The notes beneath the pieces were generated by a model. The model worked only from the letters and a program-made list of their open reading frames with translations, made no database searches and was not told the origin of the DNA. This document shows positions 10,007 through 20,727 of a stretch of DNA of 64,000 nucleotides, in pieces. The position numbers and the translations under genes are program-made. This DNA comes from Myroides oncorhynchi (lineage in GTDB: Bacteria; Bacteroidota; Bacteroidia; Flavobacteriales; Flavobacteriaceae), in NCBI RefSeq assembly GCF_020905415.1, contig NZ_JAJJMP010000001.1, positions 587,501-651,500 of the forward strand, given 5' to 3'. Position 1 is the first letter of the stretch. Every line of letters starts with the position of its first letter.

Positions 10007-12130
10007 TTAAAAACCTAATTTATACTGTAATTTCAAAAAGAAACTACGTCCATAACCTAACTGCTGAGTAGCGTTTCCAGTACTATGCGCCGTACCAGAA
10101 CTAGTCGTAGAAGTAAGTGATAATACATCAAACATATTACGTACACCTACAGTAGCAAAAAGCATATTCTTAAAGAAAGGATGACGAATACTGAAATCCA
10201 TCCAAGAGTAACTCTGTTGTTTCCCTTTAATATAGTATTCACCAAACATATCTGTTTCCATCTTATATCTATACTCTTCTCCATTATACTTATAATATAA
10301 TGAAAAAGTAGTTCCTGTAGAAGGTAACTTATAACTAATATTAGCTGTTACCTCAGGAGTATACAAGAACTTATCAGTATCACCAGGAGCTCCATAAATC
10401 TGTTGAGCTGAACCTGAATAAGTAAATCCTAACCCTACATCCAATGTCTTCCAACGCATTTGATTTAAAAATGTAACACCTACATTGCGATAACGGTTTA
10501 CATTTTCATATTTAAACTTTAAACCATCAGGATCAATAACCTGTATCTGATCTATTTTATCTTGAATATTTAGATAACGTCCAGTAAGATTCGTACTAAA
10601 CTCAAAGTCATCTGTAAACTCAAAAGTCTTTTTTACATTCAAGAAAAAAGTCTTTCCGCTTTCTGGATTTAAATCAGGATTACCTTGTAAGTCATGATTA
10701 ACATCCACAAAATACGTGTACAATTCCTCATAATTAGGTAAACGTGGAGAAGTACCAATAGTAGCTCTGACTTCATAATCATAAGGCAACACATACTTTA
10801 GCATTAAGCTCATCGCATGCTGACTATCAAATGTATTAGATGTCATTAAACGATATCCTGGTCTAATCATAAAATTAGGTAATACATTAATCTCTGAAGA
10901 CGCATAAAAATCATAACTTCCTAGAGACTTGTTCTGAGGAGACTCCCCTAGTGATTCACTCATTAATGAATACCCCTTGCTATTAGCCACTTCATAACCT
11001 ACTTGGAACTTAGCTTTCTCCCACTTAATAAAGTCACTAAAAGTTCCTCTAGAGAAAAACACCTCTCTACTCTCACTTTTATAAGAATTCCTATCAAACT
11101 TCTCATCATACTTAATGCGGTAACGATAGAAATCAATATCACGCTCTTGCTTCTGATAAGTAAAAGACAAATCAAAACGAAGAATATCTTTTAGATTTCC
11201 CGAAGTATTTAAAATATTCGCCCAGCGTTTAGTATTGACTATTCTATCTTTCGCTATAGGATCTATCGTTTCAAAAACAGGGTCTTCATTCATGTCAAAA
11301 GTCTTAGCATAATCTTTCATCCTTTCGTCAAAATACTCGAACTTATAAAAAACTCTATATGACTTATGATGATAATTTAAAAGAGCTTTTACATTATTCT
11401 GGTTTTTCGGTAACCATTCATGGCCACGTTTATTCTCATCACCAAAATATGTAAATCCTTTTTTATCATTATACCAACCTTTAAAATCATTATGTGTATA
11501 ACTTACACTTGCATATAAATTATCATTTATATTATGTCCTAAAGTTAGTCCTTGTACATGTTTACCTTTATTCTTTAGATTATATTCATTCCCCACAGTC
11601 TCTTCTTGCGTAAAGAAATTTACATTCCAGTCATGTAGGTTATTTTTCTTAGTAATGATATTAATAATTCCAGTAACCGCATTAGCACCATAGTCTACTC
11701 CCATAGCCCCTTCTACAATCTCAACTTGTTCGATATCGTCTAAGTTTATCTGTGTCAAATCTGTATTATTTCCAATACCTTCATCAGAAATCATAGGAAC
11801 ATTATCAATTAGGATAGTAAAATACTGTGCATCCAAACCAAACATTTTAACTGAAGATCTACCAGTACCAGCGTTAGGTAGAATAGATATATTCATTACT
11901 TGATTCAAAGCATCAGCTAATGTTACCGCACCTAAATTTTCTAAACGTTGTCTATTTAAAACTGTAACATTATTAACCGCTTTATTAATAGACTGTGGAC
12001 TAAATTGTCCTGATATTACGATTTCTCCTAGATTAGAATTCGGTGGCGTTATCGTATCATGTACTTGTGCCATTGTTAATATAGGCATTACACAAAAAGC
12101 ACCAAATACTAATATGTTATTACGCTTCAT
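10007..12130 (-). CDS. TonB-dependent outer-membrane receptor (HmuR-like)
   Basis: A 707-residue receptor importing an iron compound, probably haem, across the outer membrane. Signal peptide MKRNNILVFGAFCVMPILTMAQ. The plug domain is around residues 40-160, with FTILIDNVPMISDEG and VEIVEGAMGVDYGANAVTG. The barrel includes the haem-receptor-like LQGNPDLNPESGKTF and ends YGRSFFLKLQYKLGF with the C-terminal aromatic. There is no N-terminal carboxypeptidase-like extension. Promoter box TATATTTG at 12168-12175 overlaps a regulatory palindrome. Pairing with an HmuY-like lipoprotein argues for haem over siderophore. Confidence 0.85.
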   Translation of the reverse strand: MKRNNILVFGAFCVMPILTMAQVHDTITPPNSNLGEIVISGQFSPQSINKAVNNVTVLNRQRLENLGAVTLADALNQVMNISILPNAGTGRSSVKMFGLDAQYFTILIDNVPMISDEGIGNNTDLTQINLDDIEQVEIVEGAMGVDYGANAVTGIINIITKKNNLHDWNVNFFTQEETVGNEYNLKNKGKHVQGLTLGHNINDNLYASVSYTHNDFKGWYNDKKGFTYFGDENKRGHEWLPKNQNNVKALLNYHHKSYRVFYKFEYFDERMKDYAKTFDMNEDPVFETIDPIAKDRIVNTKRWANILNTSGNLKDILRFDLSFTYQKQERDIDFYRYRIKYDEKFDRNSYKSESREVFFSRGTFSDFIKWEKAKFQVGYEVANSKGYSLMSESLGESPQNKSLGSYDFYASSEINVLPNFMIRPGYRLMTSNTFDSQHAMSLMLKYVLPYDYEVRATIGTSPRLPNYEELYTYFVDVNHDLQGNPDLNPESGKTFFLNVKKTFEFTDDFEFSTNLTGRYLNIQDKIDQIQVIDPDGLKFKYENVNRYRNVGVTFLNQMRWKTLDVGLGFTYSGSAQQIYGAPGDTDKFLYTPEVTANISYKLPSTGTTFSLYYKYNGEEYRYKMETDMFGEYYIKGKQQSYSWMDFSIRHPFFKNMLFATVGVRNMFDVLSLTSTTSSGTAHSTGNATQQLGYGRSFFLKLQYKLGF

Positions 12131-12167
12131 TTATCTGTTTTATTTATTTAGATAGATTCTTGATTGC

Positions 12168-12213
12168 AAATATAAATAAATATATTATTTAAATTGATTT
12201 TAAATAATATATT
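12168..12213 (-). promoter_or_regulatory. hmu-type promoter with 15-bp AT palindrome
   Basis: The minus strand has -7 box TATATTTG (12168-12175), giving a leader of about 30 bases. A perfect 15-bp inverted repeat made only of A and T lies at 12179-12193 and 12199-12213, with spacer TTGAT. Its centre falls exactly where the -33 box should be, and no TTTG is present there. This suggests an operator for an iron- or haem-responsive regulator. It does not match the classical GATAATGATAATCATTATC Fur box. Confidence 0.6.
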
Positions 12214-12221
12214 TAAAAATA

Positions 12222-12248
12222 AAAAAACGAAGACAAAGCTTCGTTTTT
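12222..12248 (-). terminator. Rho-independent terminator after ctlX
   Basis: Minus-strand stem AACGAAG/CTTCGTT with loop CTTTGT, followed by a T run. It lies about 20 bp past the ctlX stop. Confidence 0.85.
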
Positions 12249-12268
12249 GATAAGGGTGCAAATATACG

Positions 12269-13207
12269 CTATTTTTTTGGTAAGAAAACTTCTGCCATCA
12301 TACATCTAGCACTACCTCCACCACAAGCTTCGATAGTATCTAGACTACTATGTAGTATAGGACAATGTTTTTCAATAACTTTAATCTGATTTGCATCTAG
12401 ACTATTATAAGCTTGAGTAGACATCACTAAATAACGTTGATCATTAGCTCCTCTCACTTGCAACATATTCCCTGCAAAGTTATTAACCTGATCTTCTGTA
12501 ATGGTAATAATTTCTTTACCACTACTTTTTAAACTATTTAAAACAGTCTTTCTTTCTTGTTTATCATCAATACAATCTGCACAGATAACTGCAAATGTCT
12601 CAGCTAAACACATCATTACATTAGTATGATAGATATGTTTTCTCTCACCATCAACAGTTTGATAAGCTTCAAAAATAACAGGGTCATTTTCAAAATCCTC
12701 ACAGAACTCAATTACTAAGCCTTCATCTGCACGAGGTGAAAGTGCACAATACGTTTTTTCATTAGCTCTATCTAACAATAAACTACCTGTACCTTCTAAG
12801 AATAATTCATCTTCTTCTGCTGAAGTATAGTCCCAAATATCATCATTTACTTCAAATCCTTCATTCTCTAAGATTTCGAATATATCTTCTCTTCTTTCTA
12901 ATCTACGATTCTTTGCAAACATAGGGTAAAGAACTACTTCTCCTGATTCGTGAAAAGAGATCCAATTATTAGGAAAAATACTATCTGGTGTATCAGGACT
13001 AAGCGTGTCTTCAACAACAATAACATTCACTCCTACTCCTCTAAGCTTTTCAACAAAAGCATCAAACTCTTGTTGTGCTTTAGCATTAACTGTAGCAGGT
13101 GTAGTGTTATCAAGAACTTTTTGATAAAAATTATTAACTGCTGTTTGTTCATTCATACGAAACGCCACAGGACGAATCATTAGTATGGTATTAGTTGTTT
13201 GATTCAT
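12269..13207 (-). CDS. ctlX: CtlX-type citrulline/arginine-related hydrolase
   Basis: A 312-residue member of the amidinotransferase/arginine-deiminase fold, CtlX branch, linked to citrulline use. Substrate-site landmarks are FPNNWISFH near 80, LEGTGSLLLDR near 138, the catalytic His in IYHTNVMMCLAET near 195, and the nucleophilic Cys in CGGGSARCMMAEV near the C-terminus. Its start is 10 bp from the stop of the second guanidine-modifying-type enzyme, so they form an operon. Chemistry on a guanidino or ureido compound is well supported; the exact substrate is not shown by sequence. Confidence 0.82.
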   Translation of the reverse strand: MNQTTNTILMIRPVAFRMNEQTAVNNFYQKVLDNTTPATVNAKAQQEFDAFVEKLRGVGVNVIVVEDTLSPDTPDSIFPNNWISFHESGEVVLYPMFAKNRRLERREDIFEILENEGFEVNDDIWDYTSAEEDELFLEGTGSLLLDRANEKTYCALSPRADEGLVIEFCEDFENDPVIFEAYQTVDGERKHIYHTNVMMCLAETFAVICADCIDDKQERKTVLNSLKSSGKEIITITEDQVNNFAGNMLQVRGANDQRYLVMSTQAYNSLDANQIKVIEKHCPILHSSLDTIEACGGGSARCMMAEVFLPKK

Positions 13208-13217
13208 ATCTTATATT

Positions 13218-14132
13218 TTAATCGCGTATCAAAGGTAGTGTAGAACATCTTAATAATCCCTCTTGTTTAGCAATTTCTGCGTAAGGTATTTCTTCTACTG
13301 TAAAATTATTTCCTCTTAGCCAATTATTCAATCTAGTAAAGTTTCGTTCAGAGACAACAACTTCAGGACTTATCGAAAATACATTTGAAAACATATGATA
13401 CATTTCTTCTCTTTCAATGTGGAATAAATTGTCTTTACCGAAAAGTTCTACTAAGCCATAGTACTCCTTTTCATCGTAAAAGCCACCTTTATATATAATT
13501 CCCTTGTTATTTCCAACGGGTTGAAAACAACAGTCTAAATGTAGAGCATTATCGCGTGGCTCAGTTTTAGATTTAACTAAGTCAAATGAAAGTACTTTTT
13601 TATTTGGGAATAATTCTTTAATAAAATCAACTCCTAGTTGATTTGTTCTTGCTGTAATATAATTTTTGTAATCAGGACGTTTATACGTTCCGATTAAAAT
13701 GTAGTCATTCCATAACATTACATCTCCACCTTCAAAATGTATTTCTTCAGGAGCTGATATAATAGAATTTGGATTGATCTGATCTAAGACATATTGGATT
13801 GCTTCTAATTCGCGATCCCTATCTGGAAGAATATTAGCTTTAATAAATTTGTCTTCAATAACAAATCCAATATCGCGAGTAAAGATTTGATTATAATCTT
13901 CAATTAAGTCAGGTCTAAAGACCTGTACATCGTATTTTTCAAATACTTTATTAAAAGCATCCATTTCCTTAATCATATCAACTTCTAGAGGATAAGTACC
14001 CGCTATAATGTGCTCTAATGATTTAGGATCGTATGCTTCATCTACTGTAGGTGTGGGTCCGATACTATTAGCTGTACCAAGGACCACAGCCCGCAATCTT
14101 GAAGTTTCGTTATTTACATTTAACTTAAGCAT
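13218..14132 (-). CDS. Arginine deiminase / dimethylargininase family protein
   Basis: A 304-residue amidinotransferase-fold hydrolase. Visible are the TRDIGFVI segment near 90, EIHFEGGDVMLWNDYILIG near 135, the His of DNALHLDCCF near 198 and the C-terminal nucleophile GLLRCSTLPL near 295. Family members hydrolyse arginine, methylated arginines or related compounds to citrulline or ureido products. With ctlX directly downstream, a two-step arginine-citrulline route is plausible. A minus-strand -7 box TATATTTG at 14149-14156 gives a very short leader; no clear -33 box. Confidence 0.82.
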   Translation of the reverse strand: MLKLNVNNETSRLRAVVLGTANSIGPTPTVDEAYDPKSLEHIIAGTYPLEVDMIKEMDAFNKVFEKYDVQVFRPDLIEDYNQIFTRDIGFVIEDKFIKANILPDRDRELEAIQYVLDQINPNSIISAPEEIHFEGGDVMLWNDYILIGTYKRPDYKNYITARTNQLGVDFIKELFPNKKVLSFDLVKSKTEPRDNALHLDCCFQPVGNNKGIIYKGGFYDEKEYYGLVELFGKDNLFHIEREEMYHMFSNVFSISPEVVVSERNFTRLNNWLRGNNFTVEEIPYAEIAKQEGLLRCSTLPLIRD

Positions 14133-14202
14133 AATTTGTGATTTTCTACAAATATAGTAAAATACTCATCACTCCTAATCTAACTACTGCGTAAATACAA
14201 TA

Positions 14203-14236
14203 AAAAAAGGCATCACTAATTGATGCCTTTTTTTTA
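14203..14236 (-). terminator. Rho-independent terminator after gltA
   Basis: Hairpin GGCATCA/TGATGCC flanked by A7 and T8, so it could work in both directions. It lies 11 bp beyond the citrate synthase stop and separates gltA from the arginine-related pair. Confidence 0.9.
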
Positions 14237-14246
14237 TAAAAATATA

Positions 14247-15533
14247 CTATTTTCTATCTTTCATTGGAACGAAAGTTCTTAACCCTTCACCAATATATAA
14301 CTGTCTAGGACGTCCTATTGGTTCTTTGTTAATCCTCATTTCTTTCCATTGAGCAATCCATCCTGGTAAACGTCCAATAGCGAACATTACAGTAAACATC
14401 TCTGTTGGAATTCCTAATGCTCTATAAATAATACCTGAATAGAAATCTACGTTAGGATATAAGTGTCTTTCAACGAAATAAGGATCTTTTAATGCAGCTT
14501 CCTCCAATTTTTTAGCGATATCTAATACAGGATCATCAACACCTAATTTACAAAGCACTTCATCAGCAGCTTTTTTAATAATACGTGCTCTAGGATCAAA
14601 GTTTTTATACACCCTGTGTCCGAATCCCATTAAACGGAAAGAATCATCTTTATCCTTCGCTTTATTTAAATACTTTTCTACATCCCCACCATCATTTTGA
14701 ATAGCTTCTAACATCTCTAATACCGCTTGATTAGCACCACCATGTAATGGTCCCCACAACGCTGAAACACCTGCAGAAATAGAAGCAAACAAACCTGCAT
14801 GAGAAGATCCTACAATACGTACAGTAGAAGTAGAACAGTTTTGCTCATGGTCTGCGTGTAGAATAAATAATTTATCAATTGCATTCTTTATCACCGGGTC
14901 AATCTCGTAAGGAGATGTTGGCAAAGCAAACATTAATCTCAAGAAATTATCAACATAACTCTTAGTGTTATCGTAGTAATTTAGAGGGAATCCTTTAGCT
15001 TTTCTGTACGTCCAAGTAGCAATTACTAAGAATTTACTCATTGTCTTACACACAGCTTCATATAAATCTTTTTGACAATCAGCATCGACAACTTTAGGGT
15101 TAAATGCAGTTAAAGCACTAGTCAAAGAAGCCAACACTCCCATTGGGTGAGCTGTTTTAGGGAAACCATCAATGATATTCTTCATTTCTTCATTAACTAA
15201 TGAATATTTTCTGATATCATTTTCAAATTTCTCTAATTGTTCCTGAGTAGGTAATTCACCAAAAATAATTAGATAAGATACTTCTAAAAAGTTAGAATTC
15301 TCTGCTAAATCTTCAATAGAATAACCTCTGTATCTCAAGATTCCTTCTTCTCCATCTAAGAATGTAATTGCACTTTTACATGAACCTGAATTTTTGTAAC
15401 CTGGATCGTATGTAATAGCGCCAGTTAAAGAGCGTAATTTTAAAATATCAATTGCTACTTCATTCTCAGTACCAACTAACACAGGAAACTCGTGTCTTAC
15501 ACCGTCAACTTCTATATAAGCTGTTTTAGACAT
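14247..15533 (-). CDS. gltA: Citrate synthase
   Basis: Condenses acetyl-CoA and oxaloacetate to citrate, entry step of the TCA cycle. 428 residues, the usual length of hexameric type II enzymes. Catalytic landmarks are LHADHEQNCSTSTVR near 240, HAGLFASISAGVSALWGPLHGGAN near 258-280, GFGHRVYKNFDPRA near 317, and the active-site Asp in VDFYSGI near 375. It stands alone between terminators. The 352-bp upstream gap gives room for its promoter, but no convincing -33/-7 pair was found. Confidence 0.97.
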   Translation of the reverse strand: MSKTAYIEVDGVRHEFPVLVGTENEVAIDILKLRSLTGAITYDPGYKNSGSCKSAITFLDGEEGILRYRGYSIEDLAENSNFLEVSYLIIFGELPTQEQLEKFENDIRKYSLVNEEMKNIIDGFPKTAHPMGVLASLTSALTAFNPKVVDADCQKDLYEAVCKTMSKFLVIATWTYRKAKGFPLNYYDNTKSYVDNFLRLMFALPTSPYEIDPVIKNAIDKLFILHADHEQNCSTSTVRIVGSSHAGLFASISAGVSALWGPLHGGANQAVLEMLEAIQNDGGDVEKYLNKAKDKDDSFRLMGFGHRVYKNFDPRARIIKKAADEVLCKLGVDDPVLDIAKKLEEAALKDPYFVERHLYPNVDFYSGIIYRALGIPTEMFTVMFAIGRLPGWIAQWKEMRINKEPIGRPRQLYIGEGLRTFVPMKDRK

Positions 15534-15831
15534 ATTGTTGTTTTTTTATTTTATACAAGTTTTATATGCTACTTATTTAAAATTCTCAATAGCATTTCAG
15601 TAGGAAAGATAGGAATTATTATGCATACATACAAGTTATATGGCAAAACAAAACATTAAATAGCATCATAAAAAATCCTTTTGCATTCAAACAAAACGAA
15701 TGAAAAAATATGACTACTAAAATTACCATATAAACACTAAAATAGTTAAATATTAAAAATTAACTCAATCACCCCTAACAGTTAAAAACAGGAAAATTCA
15801 ATCTTAAACTGTAGATATTGATTTCCACCAA
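15534..15831. other. Intergenic stretch upstream of gltA
   Basis: AT-rich, no gene on either strand. GTAGATATTGAT near 15811 resembles part of the eno terminator arm (GTAGATATCAAT at 15842), possibly a degenerate copy. No confident promoter found. Confidence 0.55.
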
Positions 15832-15866
15832 TAAAAAAGCGGTAGATATCAATGATATCTACCGCT
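15832..15866 (-). terminator. Rho-independent terminator after eno
   Basis: Perfect 13-bp stem AGCGGTAGATATC/GATATCTACCGCT with a 3-base loop, followed by T6 on the minus strand, 20 bp past the eno stop. Confidence 0.93.
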
Positions 15867-15885
15867 TAAATCTTAATCAATATGC

Positions 15886-17196
<1,311 letters not shown>

Positions 17197-17269
17197 TTAG
17201 TATAACAAATTTACAACTTTAATTCTACCTAAATAAATAACAGAAGGAATAAAATTAACATATATAGTA

Positions 17270-17292
17270 AAGGAACTACTAAATAGTTCCTT
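17270..17292 (-). terminator. Possible weak terminator overlapping the carA stop
   Basis: Stem AAGGAACTA/TAGTTCCTT with a 5-base loop, overlapping the carA stop codon. Only three T follow on the minus strand, so it may slow or trim rather than end the transcript. Confidence 0.4.
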
Positions 17293-18400
17293 CCAATTTT
17301 CTCATATTCTCAACAAAATTATCAAATAAATAACGTGAATCATGTGGCCCTGGACTAGATTCCGGATGATATTGTACAGAGAACACATCCCTATCTTTCA
17401 TCTTCATTCCTGCGACAGTTCCATCGTTTAAATGCACATGAGTTAACTCCAAATTACTATGATTAGATAATTCTTCTTTATTAATAGCAAATCCATGATT
17501 TTGCGAAGTAATTTCTCCTTGAGTAGACCCTAAGTTCATGACTGGATGATTAACTCCACGATGTCCACTAAACATCTTAAAAGTACTAACACCTTGAGAT
17601 AATCCAATCAATTGATGTCCTAAACAAATACCAAATACTGGTATACCTGATTCTAAAACTTTATCCACAGTATCTAAAACACCTAACCTAGCTAAAGCCG
17701 AAGGATCACCAGGCCCATTAGACAAAAAGTAACCATTTGCATTAAATTCCTTTAATTGCTCGTAAGAAACATTATAAGGAAAAACCTTTACATAACAATC
17801 TCTTTCTTCAAAACAACGCAAGATATTAGTTTTAATACCAAAGTCTATTGCTGCTACTTTAAAAGTAGCATTAGGATTTCCAAAGAAATATGCTTCTTTC
17901 GTTGATACCTTAGAAGACAACTCTAATCCATCCATTGAAGGAACTTGATTGAGTAAAGATTTTAACTCATCAATAGATTTACCATCGGTTGATATAATAG
18001 CATTCATAGCTCCATTATCTCTAATATGAGCTGTTAAAGCACGTGTGTCAACATCAGAAATTGCAATAAGATTAGCTTCCTGCAAATAAATTAACAAATC
18101 AGAATCTGAATCAGGACGAGAATGATAAAAACTAAAGTTCTTACATACTAATCCAGCAATCTTAATGCTATTAGAATCTACTTCATCCTTGTTAACACCA
18201 TAGTTACCTAAATGAGCAGTAGTTGATAACATAATCTGACCAAAATAAGAAGGGTCAGTGAAAATCTCTTGATAACCAGTCATTCCTGTATTAAAACAAA
18301 TTTCACCAACAGCAGTACCTTCGATACCTACTGATTTACCAAAAAAAACAGTACCATCCTTTAAAACTATAACTGCTTTTTTTCTTTCTATATACTCCAT
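17279..18400 (-). CDS. carA: Carbamoyl-phosphate synthase small subunit
   Basis: Glutamine amidotransferase subunit supplying ammonia for carbamoyl phosphate, a precursor of pyrimidines and arginine. 373 residues, normal length. The C-terminal class I glutaminase domain has the nucleophile in VFGICLGHQLIGL and the His-Glu pair in VQYHPESSPGPHDS. N-terminal domain begins AVIVLKDGTVFFGKSVG. The large subunit carB is not adjacent; upstream is the ribosomal block terminator. The leader ACAACACAACAATTATA resembles that of xpt. A -7 box TAATTTTG lies at 18431-18438, just past that terminator. Confidence 0.96.
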   Translation of the reverse strand: MEYIERKKAVIVLKDGTVFFGKSVGIEGTAVGEICFNTGMTGYQEIFTDPSYFGQIMLSTTAHLGNYGVNKDEVDSNSIKIAGLVCKNFSFYHSRPDSDSDLLIYLQEANLIAISDVDTRALTAHIRDNGAMNAIISTDGKSIDELKSLLNQVPSMDGLELSSKVSTKEAYFFGNPNATFKVAAIDFGIKTNILRCFEERDCYVKVFPYNVSYEQLKEFNANGYFLSNGPGDPSALARLGVLDTVDKVLESGIPVFGICLGHQLIGLSQGVSTFKMFSGHRGVNHPVMNLGSTQGEITSQNHGFAINKEELSNHSNLELTHVHLNDGTVAGMKMKDRDVFSVQYHPESSPGPHDSRYLFDNFVENMRKLEGTI

Positions 18401-18440
18401 TATAATTGTTGTGTTGTATTTAAACTATTGCAAAATTAAA

Positions 18441-18472
18441 AAAAAAAGGACATCCTTAAAAAGGGTGTCCTT
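18441..18472 (-). terminator. Rho-independent terminator of the ribosomal protein operon
   Basis: Minus-strand stem AAGGACACCC/GGATGTCCTT (one U-G pair) with a T/A-rich loop, followed by a run of ten T. It lies about 35 bp after rplQ and ends the 17-kb ribosomal block. Confidence 0.92.
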
Positions 18473-18507
18473 AATTTTATAAATAAACAAAATAAATTTT
18501 GTTGATA

Positions 18508-18984
18508 TTATTCATTAGATGCAGATTCAGTTTCAGTTGTTTCTGTTGCAGAAACCTCAGTAACTTTCTTTTTACCTCTACGAGTAGAAGATTTTTTAGC
18601 CTCTTTTTTAGCAACATTATAAATTTCGTTGAAATCAACTAATTCAATCATTGCCATATCAGCGTTATCTCCTAAACGATTCCCTAATTTAATAATACGA
18701 GTATATCCACCTGGACGATCTCCTACTTTTTGAGCAACTTCTCTAAAAAGCTCAGTAACAGCGTCTTTGTCTCTTAAATAAGAAAACACAACACGACGGT
18801 TATGAGTATCGTCAGTTTTTGATTTAGTAACTAATGGCTCAATAAACTGCTTTAAAGCCTTAGCCTTAGCAACAGTAGTATTGATACGCTTATGCTCGAT
18901 TAACGAACAAGCCATATTAGCCAACATAGAATTTCTATGTCCAGCTTTTCTACCTAAGTGATTTATTTTCTTTCCGTGTCTCAT
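18508..18984 (-). CDS. rplQ: 50S ribosomal protein L17
   Basis: Large-subunit protein bL17. 158 residues; the conserved core [17 protein letters not shown] to MIELVDF fills the first about 125. The last about 35 are a low-complexity charged and Thr/Glu/Ser tail ([16 protein letters not shown]), common in Bacteroidota. It follows rpoA by 32 bp as in the alpha operon and is the last gene of the ribosomal block. Confidence 0.97.
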   Translation of the reverse strand: MRHGKKINHLGRKAGHRNSMLANMACSLIEHKRINTTVAKAKALKQFIEPLVTKSKTDDTHNRRVVFSYLRDKDAVTELFREVAQKVGDRPGGYTRIIKLGNRLGDNADMAMIELVDFNEIYNVAKKEAKKSSTRRGKKKVTEVSATETTETESASNE

Positions 18985-19016
18985 TTCTTACTAGAATTTA
19001 GACTTCACAGTCTAGT

Positions 19017-20009
19017 TTATTCTTTATCTAATTTGTATTTTGATAGATCCATCCCGAAATTAAGTCCCTTAACTGCAACCAACTCTTCTAATTCAGATAA
19101 TGACTTCTTACCGAAGTTTCTAAATTTCATTAAGTCATTTTTGTTAAAAGACACTAAGTCTCCTAATGTATCTACTTCAGCCGCTTTCAAACAATTTAAT
19201 GCTCTAACTGAAAGATCTAAATCAACTAATTTAGTTTTTAGAAGCTGTCTCATATGTAAAGATTCTTCATCATATGATTCAGTTTGCGCAATCTCATCTG
19301 CCTCTAATGTAATTCTCTCATCTGAGAACAACATAAAGTGGTGAATCAAAGTTTTTGCAGCTTCAGTTAATGCATCTTTTGGATGAATAGAACCATCAGT
19401 GATAATATCAAAAACTAACTTTTCATAGTCAGTCTTTTGCTCTACACGATAGTTTTCGATAGCATACTTAACATTCTTAACTGGAGTATAAATTGAGTCA
19501 GTAAAGATAGTACCAATAGGAGCATTAGGTTTTCTATTCTCTTCTGCTGGTACGTAACCTCTTCCCTTCTCAATAGTAAGATCCATATTAATAGTTACAT
19601 TACTATCCATATTACAGATAACTAATTCTGGGTTAAGAACTTGAAAACTAGAAATGAATTTTTGAAAATCACCTGCAGTCAACTGTTCCTTTCCTGAGAA
19701 AGAGATACTAACAGTTTCATTATCAACATCTTCAATTTGACGTTTAAAACGAACTTGTTTTAGGTTAAGAATGATTTCAGTAACATCCTCAACTACACCA
19801 GCGATAGTAGAAAACTCATGATCTACTCCTTCGATACGAACTGAAGTAATAGCATATCCTTCAAGAGAAGAAAGAAGAACTCTTCTTAATGCATTACCTA
19901 TAGTCAATCCGTATCCCGGTTCTAAAGGTCTAAATTCGAATTTACCTTTAAAATCGGTCGAATCAATCATGATAACTTTATCGGGCTTTTGAAAATTAAA
20001 TATTGCCAT
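19017..20009 (-). CDS. rpoA: RNA polymerase alpha subunit
   Basis: Assembles the RNA polymerase core and contacts regulators. 330 residues: N-terminal dimerisation domain starts [20 protein letters not shown] and includes [17 protein letters not shown]; an acidic linker (TQSYDEES) leads to the C-terminal domain [20 protein letters not shown] with [14 protein letters not shown]. Between rpsD and rplQ, the classical alpha operon order. Confidence 0.98.
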   Translation of the reverse strand: MAIFNFQKPDKVIMIDSTDFKGKFEFRPLEPGYGLTIGNALRRVLLSSLEGYAITSVRIEGVDHEFSTIAGVVEDVTEIILNLKQVRFKRQIEDVDNETVSISFSGKEQLTAGDFQKFISSFQVLNPELVICNMDSNVTINMDLTIEKGRGYVPAEENRKPNAPIGTIFTDSIYTPVKNVKYAIENYRVEQKTDYEKLVFDIITDGSIHPKDALTEAAKTLIHHFMLFSDERITLEADEIAQTESYDEESLHMRQLLKTKLVDLDLSVRALNCLKAAEVDTLGDLVSFNKNDLMKFRNFGKKSLSELEELVAVKGLNFGMDLSKYKLDKE

Positions 20010-20034
20010 ATTTGTTTCGACTGAATGTCAATTA

Positions 20035-20640
20035 TTATTTGTTGTACAACTCTACGATTAACTGTTCTTTGATATTTTCAGGAACTTGAAGTCTTTGAGG
20101 TACAGAAACAAAAGTTCCTTCTAATGTTTCAGGATTCCAAGTAATCCATTCATAAACAGCACTAGAATTAGATAATGAACGTTCGATAGTCTCTAGAGAT
20201 CTTGATTTTTCACGAACAGCAACTTTATCACCAGGTTTCAATTGGTATGAAGGAATATTCACTAATTCCCCATTAACAGTAATATGTCTGTGAGAAACGA
20301 TTTGACGTGCAGCTCTACGAGATGGAGCAATTCCCATTCTATAAACTACGTTATCTAATCTAGACTCACATAATTGAATTAATACCTCACCAGTAACTCC
20401 ACGAGCTGCAGCAGCTTTTTTGTATAAGTTACTAAATTGTTTTTCTAAAATACCGTAAGTATATTTAGCTTTTTGTTTTTCTAATAACTGGATAGCATAT
20501 TCAGATTTCTTACCTCTTTTTCTTGCTAAACCATGTTGCCCTGGAGGGTAATTTCTTTTTTCTAAAGATTTATCATCTCCGAAAATTGCTTCACCGAACC
20601 TACGTGCGATTTTTGTTTGTGGACCAGTATATCTTGCCAT
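20035..20640 (-). CDS. rpsD: 30S ribosomal protein S4
   Basis: Primary 16S-binding protein uS4, nucleates 30S assembly; also an autoregulator of its operon in other phyla. 201 residues. The N-terminal [14 protein letters not shown] lacks the zinc-binding cysteines of some S4 forms. The S4 RNA-binding domain has [20 protein letters not shown] and [16 protein letters not shown]. It is preceded by an unusually long 87-bp gap with a strong hairpin (see that entry). Confidence 0.97.
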   Translation of the reverse strand: MARYTGPQTKIARRFGEAIFGDDKSLEKRNYPPGQHGLARKRGKKSEYAIQLLEKQKAKYTYGILEKQFSNLYKKAAAARGVTGEVLIQLCESRLDNVVYRMGIAPSRRAARQIVSHRHITVNGELVNIPSYQLKPGDKVAVREKSRSLETIERSLSNSSAVYEWITWNPETLEGTFVSVPQRLQVPENIKEQLIVELYNK

Positions 20641-20654
20641 TTCTAAAAAAATTG

Positions 20655-20713
20655 AAAAAAGGTAGGGATTATGAATTCAGGTCACTTTCCTCCGATAATC
20701 TATTCCTACCTTT
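20655..20713 (-). promoter_or_regulatory. Hairpin leader before rpsD, candidate S4 regulatory element
   Basis: The minus strand has arms AAAGGTAGGAAT (20702-20713) and ATCCCTACCTTT (20658-20669), 12 pairs with one U-G, enclosing 32 bases, then a T6 run ending at 20655. The loop holds GGAGGAAAG, a perfect anti-Shine-Dalgarno complement about 50 bases before the rpsD start, and a minimal GTG-ACC-TGA frame. Most gaps in this block are below 30 bp; this one is 87. The shape fits an attenuator or autoregulatory leader for the rpsD-rpoA-rplQ segment. Confidence 0.55.
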
Positions 20714-20727
20714 GGTTATACTATAAA

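Noticed and set aside
12259..12266. TATATTTG box just past the ctlX stop
   Set aside because: No -33 box, and a terminator follows directly, so it would drive only a tiny transcript.
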